A DNA stretch of 64,000 bases, taken from Casuarius casuarius (Eukaryota; Chordata; Aves; Casuariiformes; Casuariidae). The notes under the pieces were generated by a model. That model was not told where the DNA came from. It ran no database searches and saw only the letters and a program-made list of their open reading frames with translations. Where the stretch lies: contig PTFA01000011.1 of assembly GCA_003342895.1 (NCBI GenBank), positions 5,616,134 through 5,680,133 of the forward strand, in the 5' to 3' direction. A program made the position numbers and the translations under genes. Positions 51,696 through 64,000 of this stretch are shown here, piece after piece (the stretch's first letter is position 1; every line of letters starts with the position of its first letter).

Positions 51696-54065
51696 ATACA
51701 GGCTCTTTGAGTTCAGCATTGTATAATTACTTTCTTAAGACTTCAGCTAAACATGCTTGCCTTATTTTCATGCCAGATGACAGATTATTTTGCCATTTAA
51801 AAACTCTCCCTGTCATTCCCTCAGTTAACATCTATGAGTCACTTACAATTTTCTGTATTCCTCTGCTTTTGATAAACACCACCATGATTCTCTCTAGAAT
51901 CTGTATTTATGGGATTTTCCATTTTGGAAGCCATCAGAAAACGACGTGAGATCCCTCTTTCATCTGCTGTACATTGGTATTTACATCTGTTCCGCAGTAC
52001 TATATATTCCCAAGCCAGGAAAATTAAAACAGGCTTTTGAAAGAAAACAGTGTAGCCACATTAATCATTAGAAAAAAACTGTAATGTTACCTGCAGTGTG
52101 TACCTGAGTGTGACTAGCACGATAATTAAACAGAACTGAGTTGAACAAGCATTAGAAATAAATGAACTTGTTAAAAAGATACATGTCGTATGTACTGATC
52201 TATGCAATTGGTTCTCATAAAGGGAAACTCCTTCTTAGGTAAGTATCTGATAAAAATGAAATCAAACAGAAGAAAAATGCCTACTTTGTAGGGACAGCAA
52301 ACCCTTGTTTATTAGAAAAGCTGTAAAAATCAGTCTTGTACATAAAACCTAATTAATGTGACTTATGGTTCCCTTAATTATCTATCCTAGATATGTCATT
52401 TACTTAAGACTATGCAATGGCAAGTTAACTGCAACTGGCAAACACAGTTATGGTTTTATGACAGTGTTTTTCATTCTATGAACACACTGTCTACTCACTT
52501 TGCCACATACTAGCTTAAATGAGTCAGCAGTGAATTTAAGAGTTCATTGATCTCTCATTTCTCTTCTGGCTGTAATACTTCCATCAAGATTTCTCATTTC
52601 AAATGAAACTTACTTAGGAAACTGAGACTGGTTTACAAGAACTAGGAGACAGCAGTGTTTTAATACAGATGGGTTAAAATAATTTTTTCTGATCATATCA
52701 AGAAAAATGAAAATCTTTGCGGAACTCAGTGTCCAGATCCAAGTCACAAGCTCTGATGCCAAACATCAAAACAGCAGCTTGCCAGAAGCCTCAAAGTAAA
52801 ACATATTCACAAAAGAAACATAAATACAAGCAATAGTCTTGACTTGCTTTTTTCTTAACAGAGTAAGGTGAGATTCACCATGCAAATGACTGCTGTTGGT
52901 CTGCTTTGCTGATAGCATTGTAATTACTTGTTCTCGATAACTAAAGGACACGTTAATCACCAGGAATCAGCCTGAAGAGCATTTCATTGCCCAAGCAATG
53001 AAATATCCATTTAGGTTCAAGGCTTTGCATAGTAGAATCTCTTCTTTAATGATAACTTGAGAGTATGTAAAGGCAATGTATGTGTTAAGTAACAAAAAAC
53101 CTAACAAACAGCTCTACCTACAGACAACACATTTTAGAACTCGTGGACCATATTGCATCCTTAAGCCCCATTTTGCACAGCCCAAATCTAGATGTAGATT
53201 AATGTTCTGAAAAGCACCCATGTCCCACATTCGAAAGACTTATNCAATGGGACCCCCAGTCCTACTTAGTGAGTGTTCGTGACACAAAGCTCTTCAGTTC
53301 TTCCAAGAAGATTTATGGATTCTTGCAAACACTTTACTCACCTTTCCTTGAAAATGCTTTTGGATAAGAGAATACAAAATACAGACTTCAAAGGAAAGAA
53401 AAATTATGTGCAGTGCACCTCATTCTCTCATCATTTATTGAAATGAAGCAAGGTGTAGGAGGTAAAGTGGGTTTGCTAGTTCTGAAAATCAGACAGGTTG
53501 CAAGTATATACTGATACCAACAACACAGGCTTCTGTTTAAGTCATAGGAATCACATTCGGTATTTTTTGAAGAAGTGCTGTTTCATTTACATGCCAGAAA
53601 AGAGACTTACTGTTTGATTGTTTCTAGTCCAGTAGAACCTTGTTGTCATTTTTACTTTGATACACACCTATATTGTTACTACTGAGGCACACATTAGGTC
53701 ATCCAGAGCTTCCTATTAATGGCTGCACAAGAACACGCTGTCAGAGACTATGTCTGTCCCCTTCTTTAGCTCTCCATCAACAAGTATCTTAATAGAATAG
53801 ATTTGCAGCTTTCTGTCCATCAAATCTGTTTCAGTGAAACTTAATTCCATTTTCTGGCCTTGCAATTTCTGGATCAAGTTGTACAGAACATGCTTTTGTT
53901 CAGATGAAAACAAACCTTTGTTTATAATAGCAAGGGTCATTATGACCAAGAGATCTTGTTGAGTGGCACTTTTTAATTCAAGTATTCATACCCAAATCAA
54001 TACACCAGATCACTGCTTCACTAATATTAACGTATTTAACTGCAGCATGTTGTGAAGCAGAAAAT

Positions 54066-54132
54066 AGCTGTATTTTGTAGATGGGGAACTAAAGGAGATA
54101 GAAAAGCCATGCACAGAGATCTAGAAGTGAAG
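54066..54132 (-). repeat. MIR-like SINE remnant
   Basis: Plus strand AGCTGTATTTTGTAGATGGG then GAACTAAAGGAGATAGAAAA matches the antisense MIR core (CCATTTTACAGATGGGGAAACTGAGGC). The next part, GCACAGAGATCTAGAAGTG, is more eroded. Confidence 0.55.
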
Positions 54133-56459
54133 CAATAATGGTCACCATTAATTTTGAAATCTCACTCCTAAAATGGATGTTTGTTGAGAGATAGGTATTC
54201 AGTCAAAAATTTAGTATTGTAATTAACTTGGTATTCATTTCACCACCCTGGCTACCTCTGAAATACAAACAATTCACAGATTGTGAATTGTTTCCATAAA
54301 AGTGCTTGGAAAGAGAAAAAGGGTTAGACTTCACATCTAGGGGAGTTACTGACTCTAGTCCCTGTTGCTTTGGTTAACAGGTGCTCCTACAGATTATACT
54401 TGTAAGATGAGCTGTATTTTCAATGGAAGGGGTGGGTTTCTAACCTCTCTCTAGTAGCACAGAGGGGTTTGAGACAAGCTGCAAATACTCAGCAAAGAAA
54501 TCTCTTTTAAGTAAGGACATGCAGTAATGTCACAGATCAGTGGATGAAGAAGAAAACCCGGTGAAGGTTTTAGAAAGGTGTTCTCCATGGGCCCGCATGG
54601 TATGCTAGCATGACATTAAGCTACATTAGCACTGGCAATTTGAAGGCAGAGAGCAGGTAATCTGCTGGTTGAAAGTGAGCATATAGTGGTAAGAGAAGGA
54701 GCATGCAATGCTTGGCTTGTTCTGGAGGCTCCTCTTCGGGAGAAGCACAGATGTAGCCTGTATATTNATGGCAGAATAGAGTTGTGCAAGATCAGCTCAA
54801 AACACTGCCAGGCCCTGCCCAATCATGATTTTCTGTTTGCCTCTCCTTCTTTCCTGAATTGATACCACATTCTTATGAAGGCAAAAGTCATTAATCCATT
54901 TAAGTGCAGAGAGCCTGGCCAAATTACTCTCATTGCAGATTTGGCCCTAAGCATTTTTACTCTCAGTTTCCAAAGAAATGAAAAATGGTCCTGTTTGGTT
55001 TAGCAGGTTTATGTGAAAGATAGATCTGACCTATTGAAAATATTTGACTTGTTTGGTAAAAACACAACTGATACTCTGAAAGGACTGAGCACAATTCAGG
55101 CAACAATGGCTGCAGTTGATAAAAATGTAAAGGTTTTTGTTTCAAGCTTGACAAAGGCTGACAAAAAAATTAAAGGACAAAGTGATAATGATGGATGGCC
55201 CTTGCTGTATTTTGACTGAGAATGAAAGAAGTTTTAAGTGGTAAACTGAACTGAGTGATGACCTACCTGGGAAACAATCTCACTACTCTCTGCAAAATTT
55301 AATCAGAGTCTGTGATATGTGGTGCTAAATAATTTAGCAAGGTTTTAAATTCAAAGGGAGCTGCATTTAGTGTTGCTCCCAGAAACTGGGATTGAACAAA
55401 GAGATCATTCAGCTTGTATATCCTGTGCCAATTGCTCCTTAGCTGTTAGAAGCCTCATGCACACAAGGGCACAGGGCTTTTTTTACTGATTCAGATTTAT
55501 GAAACTGAAACAGCAATTATTTGCTTGACATTTTTTCTAGAAAATCAGTTGTCATTAAAAAATATCCAAAACGTTTCAATAGAAACCTGATGTAGATCTA
55601 GAGCCCTAGTTAAAACAATTGAAGCAGAGACTACAGTAGATGAGTTCATAGCACAAGACATACACCTGGGCTGAAATGGCTAGACAGTTTAGAAATAAAA
55701 GAAAATAGATTCACACAGTCCCATGATTCCAAGATGTTTCATGGACCTCTAAGTGATATTAAATGTTGGAAGATGTGACAGCTCATTAAGGTTTGATTAA
55801 ACATAGTTTGGTAGCATGGTTGGGACAGAGGGAAACAATCAAATATTAGAGATGCCAGGATTTTGCTCTCATCGCTTTTTTCTCTTAAGTCAGGAACTGG
55901 GAAGAACAGTATTTCTCTCTCTTCTTATAGAAAGCTTGATAGGACATTTTTCCTAATTCGAAAGCAGAAGGTTTCAGTAGCAAATGAAGTAGGACAAAGT
56001 ATTGTAAAATTAAAGCAAAAAAGGCAATGCCTCCTTCTCCTGCTTGAAAACCAGCAGACATGAAATTGGTACCTAAACAATTCACATCTCTGACCCAAAT
56101 TCTACTCTTAGAAAGTTAAGAATGTAACTGCAAAGAACCAGACCCATTTCAATATTAGCATTTAGGACTAGCAGCCTGATATCATCCAAAATCACTCAAA
56201 ATTTCACCATTTAAAGTGAGAATCATTAGAGCAAGTTTTGTAACTCATGCTTTGACCAGAGGAGCTTAAAAAAAATAAAAAATATGATGAATATGAGAAA
56301 AGGAGGTGTAATAGGAAGGAAGATATTTCTAATTATGCCATATCATTTGACATTTAAACATGACAAAGTTAACTACCCATAACCGTTTTGAAAGAATTCC
56401 TCTATTGAACATCTCTTTTATTTTGAGTATCACAGCAGTAGTAGGACTCACAAAAAATA

Positions 56460-57240
56460 CTGGTGTATGACGGGATGATTTTCCATCAATAAAGCCAGGA
56501 CAAGCACAGAACAGGCGCGTAAGGTGTCAGAGGGAAAGGAGCGGTGGCTCTCTGGCAGGTGACAGCACTGGAGCAATAGGAAGGCAGAGCCTTCATGCCG
56601 TAGGAAGGACAGGGGGAGGGGAGGACGAGNTGTCAGTGACTGGCTCCATGACCTCCCTCTGCCCGCAGGTTTGGCTGCCCGGGCTCAGGCCAGCTCCGAC
56701 GCAGTGCTGCGGGGCTGGGTCAATCGGCCGGGGAGAGCGGGTGGCCAGCGCCAGGAGCAGCGCCTCTGGCCTCCTGACCCGGGGCCCCACTGAGCCAGGC
56801 CCCAACCCTGTCCCGTCACGGGGACTGCCCTCCTGGCTGNGACCGGGGCTGCTGGTGGCATCTGGAGATGGCCAGGTTGTGGCCAACCCTAGTCACCACC
56901 CCCGGCCCAGGATGGCTTGCCTCGCTGGGGGCTGCAGGATGGGCCTGGTCAAGGAGGGGGGCACCAGTCCTGCCGCCTCCTGTGGCCCTCGCCCCTGCTG
57001 CACCAGACAGAAGTCACCATGCAAGTGTTGAAACCTAAGGGTCATATTTTGTCGAAGTTCCACCAAAGTCCAAAACTGAATGAAAACCATCACCCCAGAG
57101 ACGCAGCAGCGCGCAGCTCTCCGGCTGCGCGAGGTGAGGTNCCCCCAGCGCTCAGGGTGGGCCTGGGAGCACCCCTGCGCTTGGCAGGCAACTGCCGCTG
57201 AGCCTGGCAGGGAAGGACCTTCCTCCACCTCTCCCCGCCG
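56460..57240. promoter_or_regulatory. GC- and CpG-rich island inside a CADM2 intron
   Basis: A sharply bounded GC-rich block in AT-rich surroundings, with about 36 CpG dinucleotides in 780 bp by manual count. Clusters include CGACGCAG, AATCGGCCGGGGAGAGCGGG, CAGCGCGCAG and GGCTGCGCGAGG. Such islands often mark promoters or enhancers. A lone GC-rich repeat or retrocopy is also possible. No known protein is recognisable in any frame, and the long frames across it on both strands are what high GC produces by chance. Confidence 0.4.
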
Positions 57241-58969
57241 AGCAGCTCTTACAGGACAGCTGCCAATAACCTTTACATAAAAAAAAAAGATATGGTCACC
57301 ACTGAAGTTTGTTAAAGGATAGCTGTTCTCCAAGGACATCCTTTTCCCCAGGACATTTAGATAAAACCCACCTCTGCCCTCTTCCACCAGCACGCGGGCA
57401 AGCAGAGCATGCCGAGCGGGGAGCACTGGCCACCTTTGCTGCTGAAACTGCTCCACTGCACACAACAGAACTGGGGATTTACTGGGCACCGGGTCTGTGC
57501 ATTTTACAATGCTCAGGAGTACTTGCTGAAAGCCAAGCAGGAGCAGGAAACACACAAAAAAACATTTTTCAGTTGTGTCTGGCTAGAAAAGCATGACCTT
57601 TCTCCACAGCACAGATGTTGCCTCAAAGCTGGCTTTGTCACCTGGAGGCTAGAGCACTTTGTTGCACGCACAGCTGGTGGAGCTGCACATGGGGACCACA
57701 GGAAAACTGAATCAAGTGTTTCACAGGAAAGCATCTAACATCAACACATAGGGATTGCACTAGTGCCTGATAACTTTTAAAATGCTCGGTTTGACCTTTG
57801 AAGCCCTCAGTGCTTACTTTAGGGATCATTTTGCTCCCCACGCCACTCCACTGAATTTGTGATTAGCAAAAGCACTCTAGCTGTAGCTCCCTGAAAGAAA
57901 AAAAAAAAGAAAAGGGGGGGGTGGAAATTTGCAATGAAGGCGCTTAGGTGTTGGAACACACTCCCGTATTGTTGTCCATCAGACTCATATTTGTCACCAT
58001 TCTGGTCATTTGAAAAAGTTCACCATTCTTGCTCTTAGTGAAGTAGAATAATAGGTGACATAATGTAGAATCTTGCAATATATTTAGCTACTGCTGTTCA
58101 GTTTTGGTGGGTTGATCATATAAATTACAACGCTGTATCAGAGAAAACTAATGGGTTGTACTTCAGTATTTCTTAATTTCTAATCATGCATAAAACCAGA
58201 TGATATACAGATAGCATAAAAGGATAAAATTGACAAGGTAATAACTTACTCTGATGATTAGATATTGAAAATTATCTTAATTCAAGGAAACTCTGAATTT
58301 TTGAATAGACAAATTCTTTAATACTAAAGAACCTGTTTTCAAGTACTCTAGGTTTTACTTTATAAATGGTTATTAGCATAAAATGTACCTTAAGGACAAA
58401 TCAAGATTGGCATTCAACAGAAGGATTAATTTTCCGTGTTTTGGAGCCATGTGAATATAACACTTAGATTACTCCAAATTTATACTCTAAGACCTACTTT
58501 TTTTCCCAGTTACGTTACTTTTTGCTAGTAGCTAAAAAAAGAAAAGCTTTCCTATTTCACAGGAGTAATATTAGTAGTGCTTATTGCTTTCTTTAAAGGA
58601 GTCATTCTATCTTGAATAAAACTTCATTTTTCTAACTGAAGTAGTTACAAATACTGCACTGAGAACATCACTGAAACTTGCATGACAGAAGTTAAGTAAA
58701 ATTTACAGAGCATGCAATAGACTAAAAAGAATTTTGTAATTCAACATTCTAAATAAAAAGCTCAGTTTTAAAGCATCGTTTAAGACTGCAGTCTTAAACA
58801 ATGAAACAGCTTTACCTATAAAAAGGCATCTATAACTTGAGTTATACATGTTTTGATTTTGTTGAGAACTCTACGTTAACAAATATATATGCAGTAAAGG
58901 ATAAATCTCTGCCTTGAGGTTCTACTACATCAATATGCAGACTCTACAGACCAAATTTGAGGAAAAAGG

Positions 58970-59105
58970 AAATAACATCATTCCCATTTCACAGCTGGGA
59001 AAATGAAGCACAGAAGTATTAAGTGAAATGCCTTGTATTGTACAGACCTCTGAGCCTGACAGGGGAGTTCAGAACAGATCTCCTGAGTCCCACTTTAATC
59101 CTCCA
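58970..59105 (-). repeat. MIR-like SINE remnant
   Basis: Plus strand reads CATTCCCATTTCACAGCTGG, GAAAATGAAGCACAGAAGTA, TTAAGTGAAATGCC...CAGATCTCCTGAGTCCCAC. This is the reverse complement of MIR (CCATTTTACAGATGAGGAAACTGAGGC...TTAAGTGACTTGCCC...). It is the longest and best-preserved MIR-like copy in the window. It directly abuts the A-rich tract. Confidence 0.82.
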
Positions 59106-59107
59106 CT

Positions 59108-59192
59108 AAAAAAAAAAAAAAAAAAAAAAACACACAAAAAAAAAAAAAAAAAAAAAAAAAAAACACACACAAAAAACACAAAAGAAAACAAA
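59108..59192. repeat. Long A-rich tract with CA interruptions
   Basis: A23, then CACAC, then A28, then CACACAC, A6, CACA, AAAGAAAAC and AAAAC. It borders the MIR-like fragment at 58970-59105. Length is likely polymorphic and prone to assembly error. Confidence 0.95.
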
Positions 59193-62100
59193 ACCTCTTA
59201 AAATTGTATTTAAAAAAGCAATATACTTCAAGTGCCAGTTTCACTGTATTCAAGACAAAATGTTACCATAAAAGCCACCAAACATCTTACACGAATAAAG
59301 CCAGTGCCATTTGTTCCAGATGCACAGCATTCAGTCATTATTAATATAGTATTCCAGGCCCATTGCCACTGCTTAAAAACCACATTAAAGCTGTGATGTT
59401 CATTTTTACTCTTCTAAGTAAACAGACAAGCCACATTTCCTTGTATCTCCAAGCCATAAAATAGAAGTATTAAAAATTAAATGAAATAAAGTCCTAGCAG
59501 CTGACCCTTGAAAACCTGTAAGAAAAAGCTAACGTACAAATTCAGACATCAACAGCCTTGAACAAAGATGACAGCTTTTTCAGAATGACACTTGACTCTT
59601 TCTGTGCAAAAAAATTCAAAAAGCTCTGGCAGACTTGCACTAGGAAGAAGATAGAGGCCAAGGAGAATTTTCTAAAACTTCCCTCTTGGGAAGACAAGTA
59701 CTGAAACTAAATGGAGGTAAANGGATTGCTGATCTTTATTTTATTGCAGTTGCTGCTTCCATTTCTCAGAGAAATTCAGGACAAACCACAGAAGTTGCTT
59801 AAACAACTCAAAACTCACTACAATAATTTTGAGGTTAGTAAAAAAAGATTACAGACAATGTTATTTTGAATTACTTAGTTTTGAAATAAAATCAGAGGGG
59901 TCCAACACTAATCTGAAAAGCTTTATCACAGTAGGATAGTTGTATCCCACTGAAAATCACCTTGGGCAAGTTAATGCCATCTTGGAAACCTAAAATATAG
60001 TTTATTGCACTTCTTCATAGCTTACTCTGGTAAATAAACTTAATTCTCAAAAAAATTTCAGCAGAATACATTGCCTGAGAAAACAAGGCCCTGTCTATTT
60101 AGCTGTCAATTTTTTATGCTCTGCCTTTTTTTGTTCGAGAGTTTTATATACCTAGTTGATTCCGCAACGCCACTTTGGCTTTGTACAACACACCATTGTG
60201 AACGGTGGGACACATGCAATATAGTCAAGGCTGTAACTTTATTGAAATTATCAGCTTCCCTTCAAGCAGGCAGACATTAGATAACTTTACTGCTAAGCAA
60301 CCAAATATCACAGTTAACCAACAGTACTTGTCATGAGGAAAGCTTGGCCATATTTTCTAATTTTTTAAAACAACATGGTATACAAAGAACTGCAATGAGA
60401 TTTCAGCTTCTGCTTGTGAATGATGATAGCCATTCAGAGCACTCAATCAAGTGGCAAACTAGCCCTTCAATATGTCAGGCTTCTTAAACGCCTCCCTGCC
60501 TCTTACCGATCAAGGATTTAGGAAACCTGCAGAAAATACAAAACCCAGAAACCACAGGAGGGAAAAACAAATTCACTGCTATAATGATCCGCAGCAATAC
60601 CTGAAGAAAAAAACAGTCAACCCACTTGTAAAGTTTTCCCTGACAGACTTTTTTGTCCTTCTCCCATCCTTTGGTTCCATTTCTTCTTCACTTGCCATGA
60701 AAATGAATATGGTCTTTTCAACTGACAGTTATACCCTCTTGCAGACACAAAACTACCAGGCAAGAGCAAATTTTTTCTTCAAGGATGTATTTGGTGAGTA
60801 AAAAAGCTGTGAAGATGCCAGCAGAAGAAAAGTAAAGGAAATGCGGATAACAATATAAAGCAGATAGCAAAAAATGAAATAAGAACATTAGTTCTTCTGT
60901 CTGCAGGCCTTCTAATAAAAAAAAAGTAATTGTGACTGAAAATTGTTCAGATCGTTCATCTCACAAATTACATGTCTCTTTACACCATAAGATTAATTCC
61001 GATAGTATTATCAGATATTAGGAAACCTGTTCAGAGGCACAGGCCTGCCAGGCAAGTTTCCTCAAAAGGTATTAAAGCTTTCTTACATTAGTGAGGCAGT
61101 CGCACCCTTTTGAAAGAAGTTAGCGTATTGCGAGAGATCCACATATAGCACTGTGTGATCCAGCCAACATCACCATCCTTGGTTNATTCATACTCATCCT
61201 TGCAAGAAACATTTTCTTCTCCTACAACCTGAGGGTGGTTTTTGACATATACCCTTGTTACTGTCCTCCTGGCTAGTTTTTGCTGTCTCTTCCCCTTCCC
61301 ACGGGAGTCATAGAGAAAGATCAATGCAATGTCCTTTCCTGAAAGCTGTGAAAACTGTTGTGAATCCTTGACACAAAGTCAAAGCAATTCAGAATAACAG
61401 GACACAGGAAGATCCAATGCAGAAGGACTATGATACAATTTAGCAATAAAAAAAAATGCGACTTTAATTACAAAGGAAAGGGAATTTTATCAGGTCAAAA
61501 ATTCAAGCAGAAAAACCTAGAAAAAATAGTTTGTGATTACAAGTTGGAGGGTTTCCTTTTGGGAAAAGAGGGTTAAGATGCTTTGGCTTCCACCACAAAT
61601 TTAGACTGAGTATATGCTGAGAAGCAAGATGTTACACAATGAGTTTTAAATTTTATTCAGAGAAACTTAATTTGTCAGTTTTATCAGCTTTTTAGTTGGA
61701 AGAATACTGAAAACCAGGAAGAAAAAAAAATTGTTTAAGTGAGAAATAATAATAGAATATTTTTGCCTTTATATAATATACAAATGCAAGCTAAGATAAA
61801 CTTCATAAAAAGTTTACAAGTCATTAGGTATTGAAATTTCTGATGGCAAAAAGAGAAAAACTACAACTAACGATCATCAACACCAAATTATGGATGTTAG
61901 AAATATTAATGGTTTATGATGAGCACATTCCAAAGTGCGTATTTGTCTCTCTGAGCCTCTATTCTTTCTGGCATTGTCTTCATATATGGTCAAAGACCTT
62001 AGATACCAAACTCCTCAGAGCTCTCTAACAAAGGTGAGTAAGTTTTACAGAAGCTTTCCCCACCCCCCTAGATTCAAGATGCAGTATGCAATCTCCCTAA

Positions 62101-64000
62101 AACAATACTATCTATCTCCATTTACTCAGAACCAATGGTTTGTGCGATGTTCCCAAACGTCATAATCTCAGTTGGAACAAAACATGGTACTGATGTATCA
62201 CCAGGCTAGCATCATCAACAGGTGTTGTAAGTAGCATCACTGTATAGCACATCATTTTGCTTTTGTGAGTTGAATCAAAATCTGAACAACCTATTCTCAT
62301 AAGAAAGTTAATTTAAAGATGCACCATATGAAAATGGTAGAGACAGGAGATCCTCATCCGCGTTCCAAGTAGCACCTAATGGTGCAGGAAGGGTTTGAAT
62401 TTAGAAAATTACTAAGTAACTTTTATAAGTTCTTTATGGTTTATTTTTGTGAGTAATAAATGATCTTGATGGAAATAAAAGATCATTAGCAACTGTTAGA
62501 CTTTAACTTCATCATCCGTCTCAAGTGCAATTATTCTGTAATAGCCGTATTTACTTCATGAATCATTATCTTCCCCCTCCAATAAATTCAGTTTTTAACA
62601 TATACAGATTGCATATGGTATTCCTAGACATGAAATTTTACAGGCTAACCCCTCACCCAGAAAACCTTTATTGAGGTAAAGTTCAAGAATATTAGAAGTA
62701 AGCAATAAAGAAGCTTGACGTCCAGAAAATTTAGAGTGCAAGTTGTGCTACCACAGCAAATCAGAGTGATAATAAATTAAACAGTAGTATTTTAGAAATA
62801 CACTGCACTGTGAGTCAATTAAAAAAGTTGTTTTCAAAGGAGTAACAACAATATATCTAGTACATCTAGTTTTAAAAGTACTCCATTGAAGATTCTCTTC
62901 TCATATACAAGCAACCAAAATATTAATTTTATGGAATTATTGTGTATGGAGACAAAGCCTCATTATAATTTAAAACTAACATGCAATCTTTTCATTTTCA
63001 GAAATCACAAAGGGAGTCCAAATCAAGAACCATCATATTAGTCAATTATATATGTACATAGAAAATTAAATATTTTCGAGTGTTGGGTGTTATTAACAAC
63101 ATTACCCAAAGCTACAGGTTTTTCGATTAAATACATTGCTAACTTATATTCAAATAGAAATGATTTGTATGTGTTAGAATCCACAGTTAACAACTGGAGC
63201 TGGAGAGAGCTTTTGCTGCCTCCACCAGGAAAAATAAAAATTCTTAAAAGGACAAATTCAGGTTCAAGTGAACTGTTATACTCTATGAATTCACTAATTT
63301 CAATGAGTATTCCAGTTTGGGGAAAAAAAATTAAAAAAAGGATTTTTTTCTTTTGGATACTATCTAATAATATAATCTGTTTTAAAGCTGTCTTTCATCA
63401 AAAAATATATTCTAATATAAAAATGTAAAAGTGTTAAAAAGATTTGCCGAAAGCCTTATCGCGGCTTGGAATGTTATTTCCTTGACCTTTAGAAAGTAAC
63501 TTTGAGCTTGTCTGAAAAAAAATTTGTATTTTATTTTTCTAAAGTTGCTCTAAATGAAGAAATATTAGTTCATACAGCTCAACTATAGACCTTACTGTGT
63601 GAGTATTTATCAACAGAAAGCAATTTTAAAGTAGCTGCTTTGCTAGTGTTTGGATATAATAGCTGGACAATTCATCCATAAAATTAAGCCAACAATTCCG
63701 CTGTAAGTATCTTGACAGACTTCTCATATTTAAAAGCATCAACTAAACATTATTCTTCTTTAGGCAAAAAATACAAACTGTATTACAGAATGATTTCTTA
63801 ATTCATCTAATTGTGCAGCATTCACACAAAACTGTTTCAAGGTTTGGGCCACCTGTTTTAGTATAATCTAGGCTCTTCTAGAGAAGGGAACTTTAATACT
63901 GTGATAATGATTTAATACTCTGCTACCACTTTAGAATGTTGATGTATATGCAAATTCAAAATGTTTAGACACAATTTCAAGGGCTAGCCTTGTAGAAAAA

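Larger units (their letters stand above)
50381..64000 (-). other. CADM2: CADM2 intron upstream of the stalk exon (partial)
   Basis: 3' part of the intron before the stalk exon. Its 5' end, and the Ig-domain exons, lie beyond the right edge. I looked for the third Ig domain (Cys and Tyr-x-Cys pattern followed by ...VLIVH) on the minus strand and did not see it. The block holds MIR-like fragments, a palindromic repeat, a CpG-rich island, an A-rich tract and two unidentified open frames. Confidence 0.85.

Noticed and set aside
56893..57555. Longest open frame in the window, 220 codons on the minus strand
   Set aside because: It spans the GC-rich island, where stop codons are rare by chance. It has no recognisable domain, and overlapping frames on the other strand are also open.
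1..64000. Search for tRNA, rRNA, CRISPR arrays, endogenous viral genes and further CADM2 exons
   Set aside because: No cloverleaf with box A/B, no repeat-spacer array, no recognisable viral gene, and no Ig-domain exon found by reading both strands.

Overview
The window is AT-rich vertebrate nuclear DNA, almost certainly from a bird. It contains short fragments of the avian CR1 LINE (3' tail of the form ...GGTCCCCTCCAACC...ATTCTATGATT), older amniote repeats, very little protein-coding sequence and long introns. It resembles a draft assembly: there is one 45-bp N gap (15125-15169) and more than thirty isolated single Ns.

The only gene I can identify is CADM2 (cell adhesion molecule 2; SynCAM2/Necl-3), transcribed on the minus strand. 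Three consecutive 3' coding exons are present with correct splice sites and compatible phases: a Thr-rich juxtamembrane stalk exon (50261-50380), the transmembrane exon (10374-10499), and the last coding exon with the cytoplasmic tail and stop (8690-8808). They join to read D-V-F-N-T...S-T-R / D-P-N-A-L-A-G...R-H-K / G-T-Y-L-T...E-Y-F-I-stop. The Ig-domain exons, signal peptide and promoter lie beyond the right edge of the window.

Layout: 1-8689 is 3' UTR and/or downstream flank of CADM2. It holds several short inverted-repeat elements. 8809-10373 is the last intron (1,565 bp). 10500-50260 is a 39.8-kb intron with CR1, MIR-like and palindromic repeat remnants and several GC-richer patches. 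50381-64000 is the 3' part of the next intron upstream. It holds MIR-like fragments, a conspicuous GC- and CpG-rich island (about 56460-57240), a long A-rich tract and two coding-like open frames that I cannot identify.

I see no operon, CRISPR array, phage, tRNA or rRNA, and no multi-gene system. The points most worth a second look are the CpG-rich island inside the CADM2 intron, an adjacent 25-bp tandem duplication 29 bp inside the intron after the stalk exon, the symmetric phase-1 stalk and TM exons (frame-neutral skipping), the families of old palindromic repeats including some in the probable 3' UTR, and the unidentified open frames at 61088-61378 (minus) and 55001-55219 (plus).
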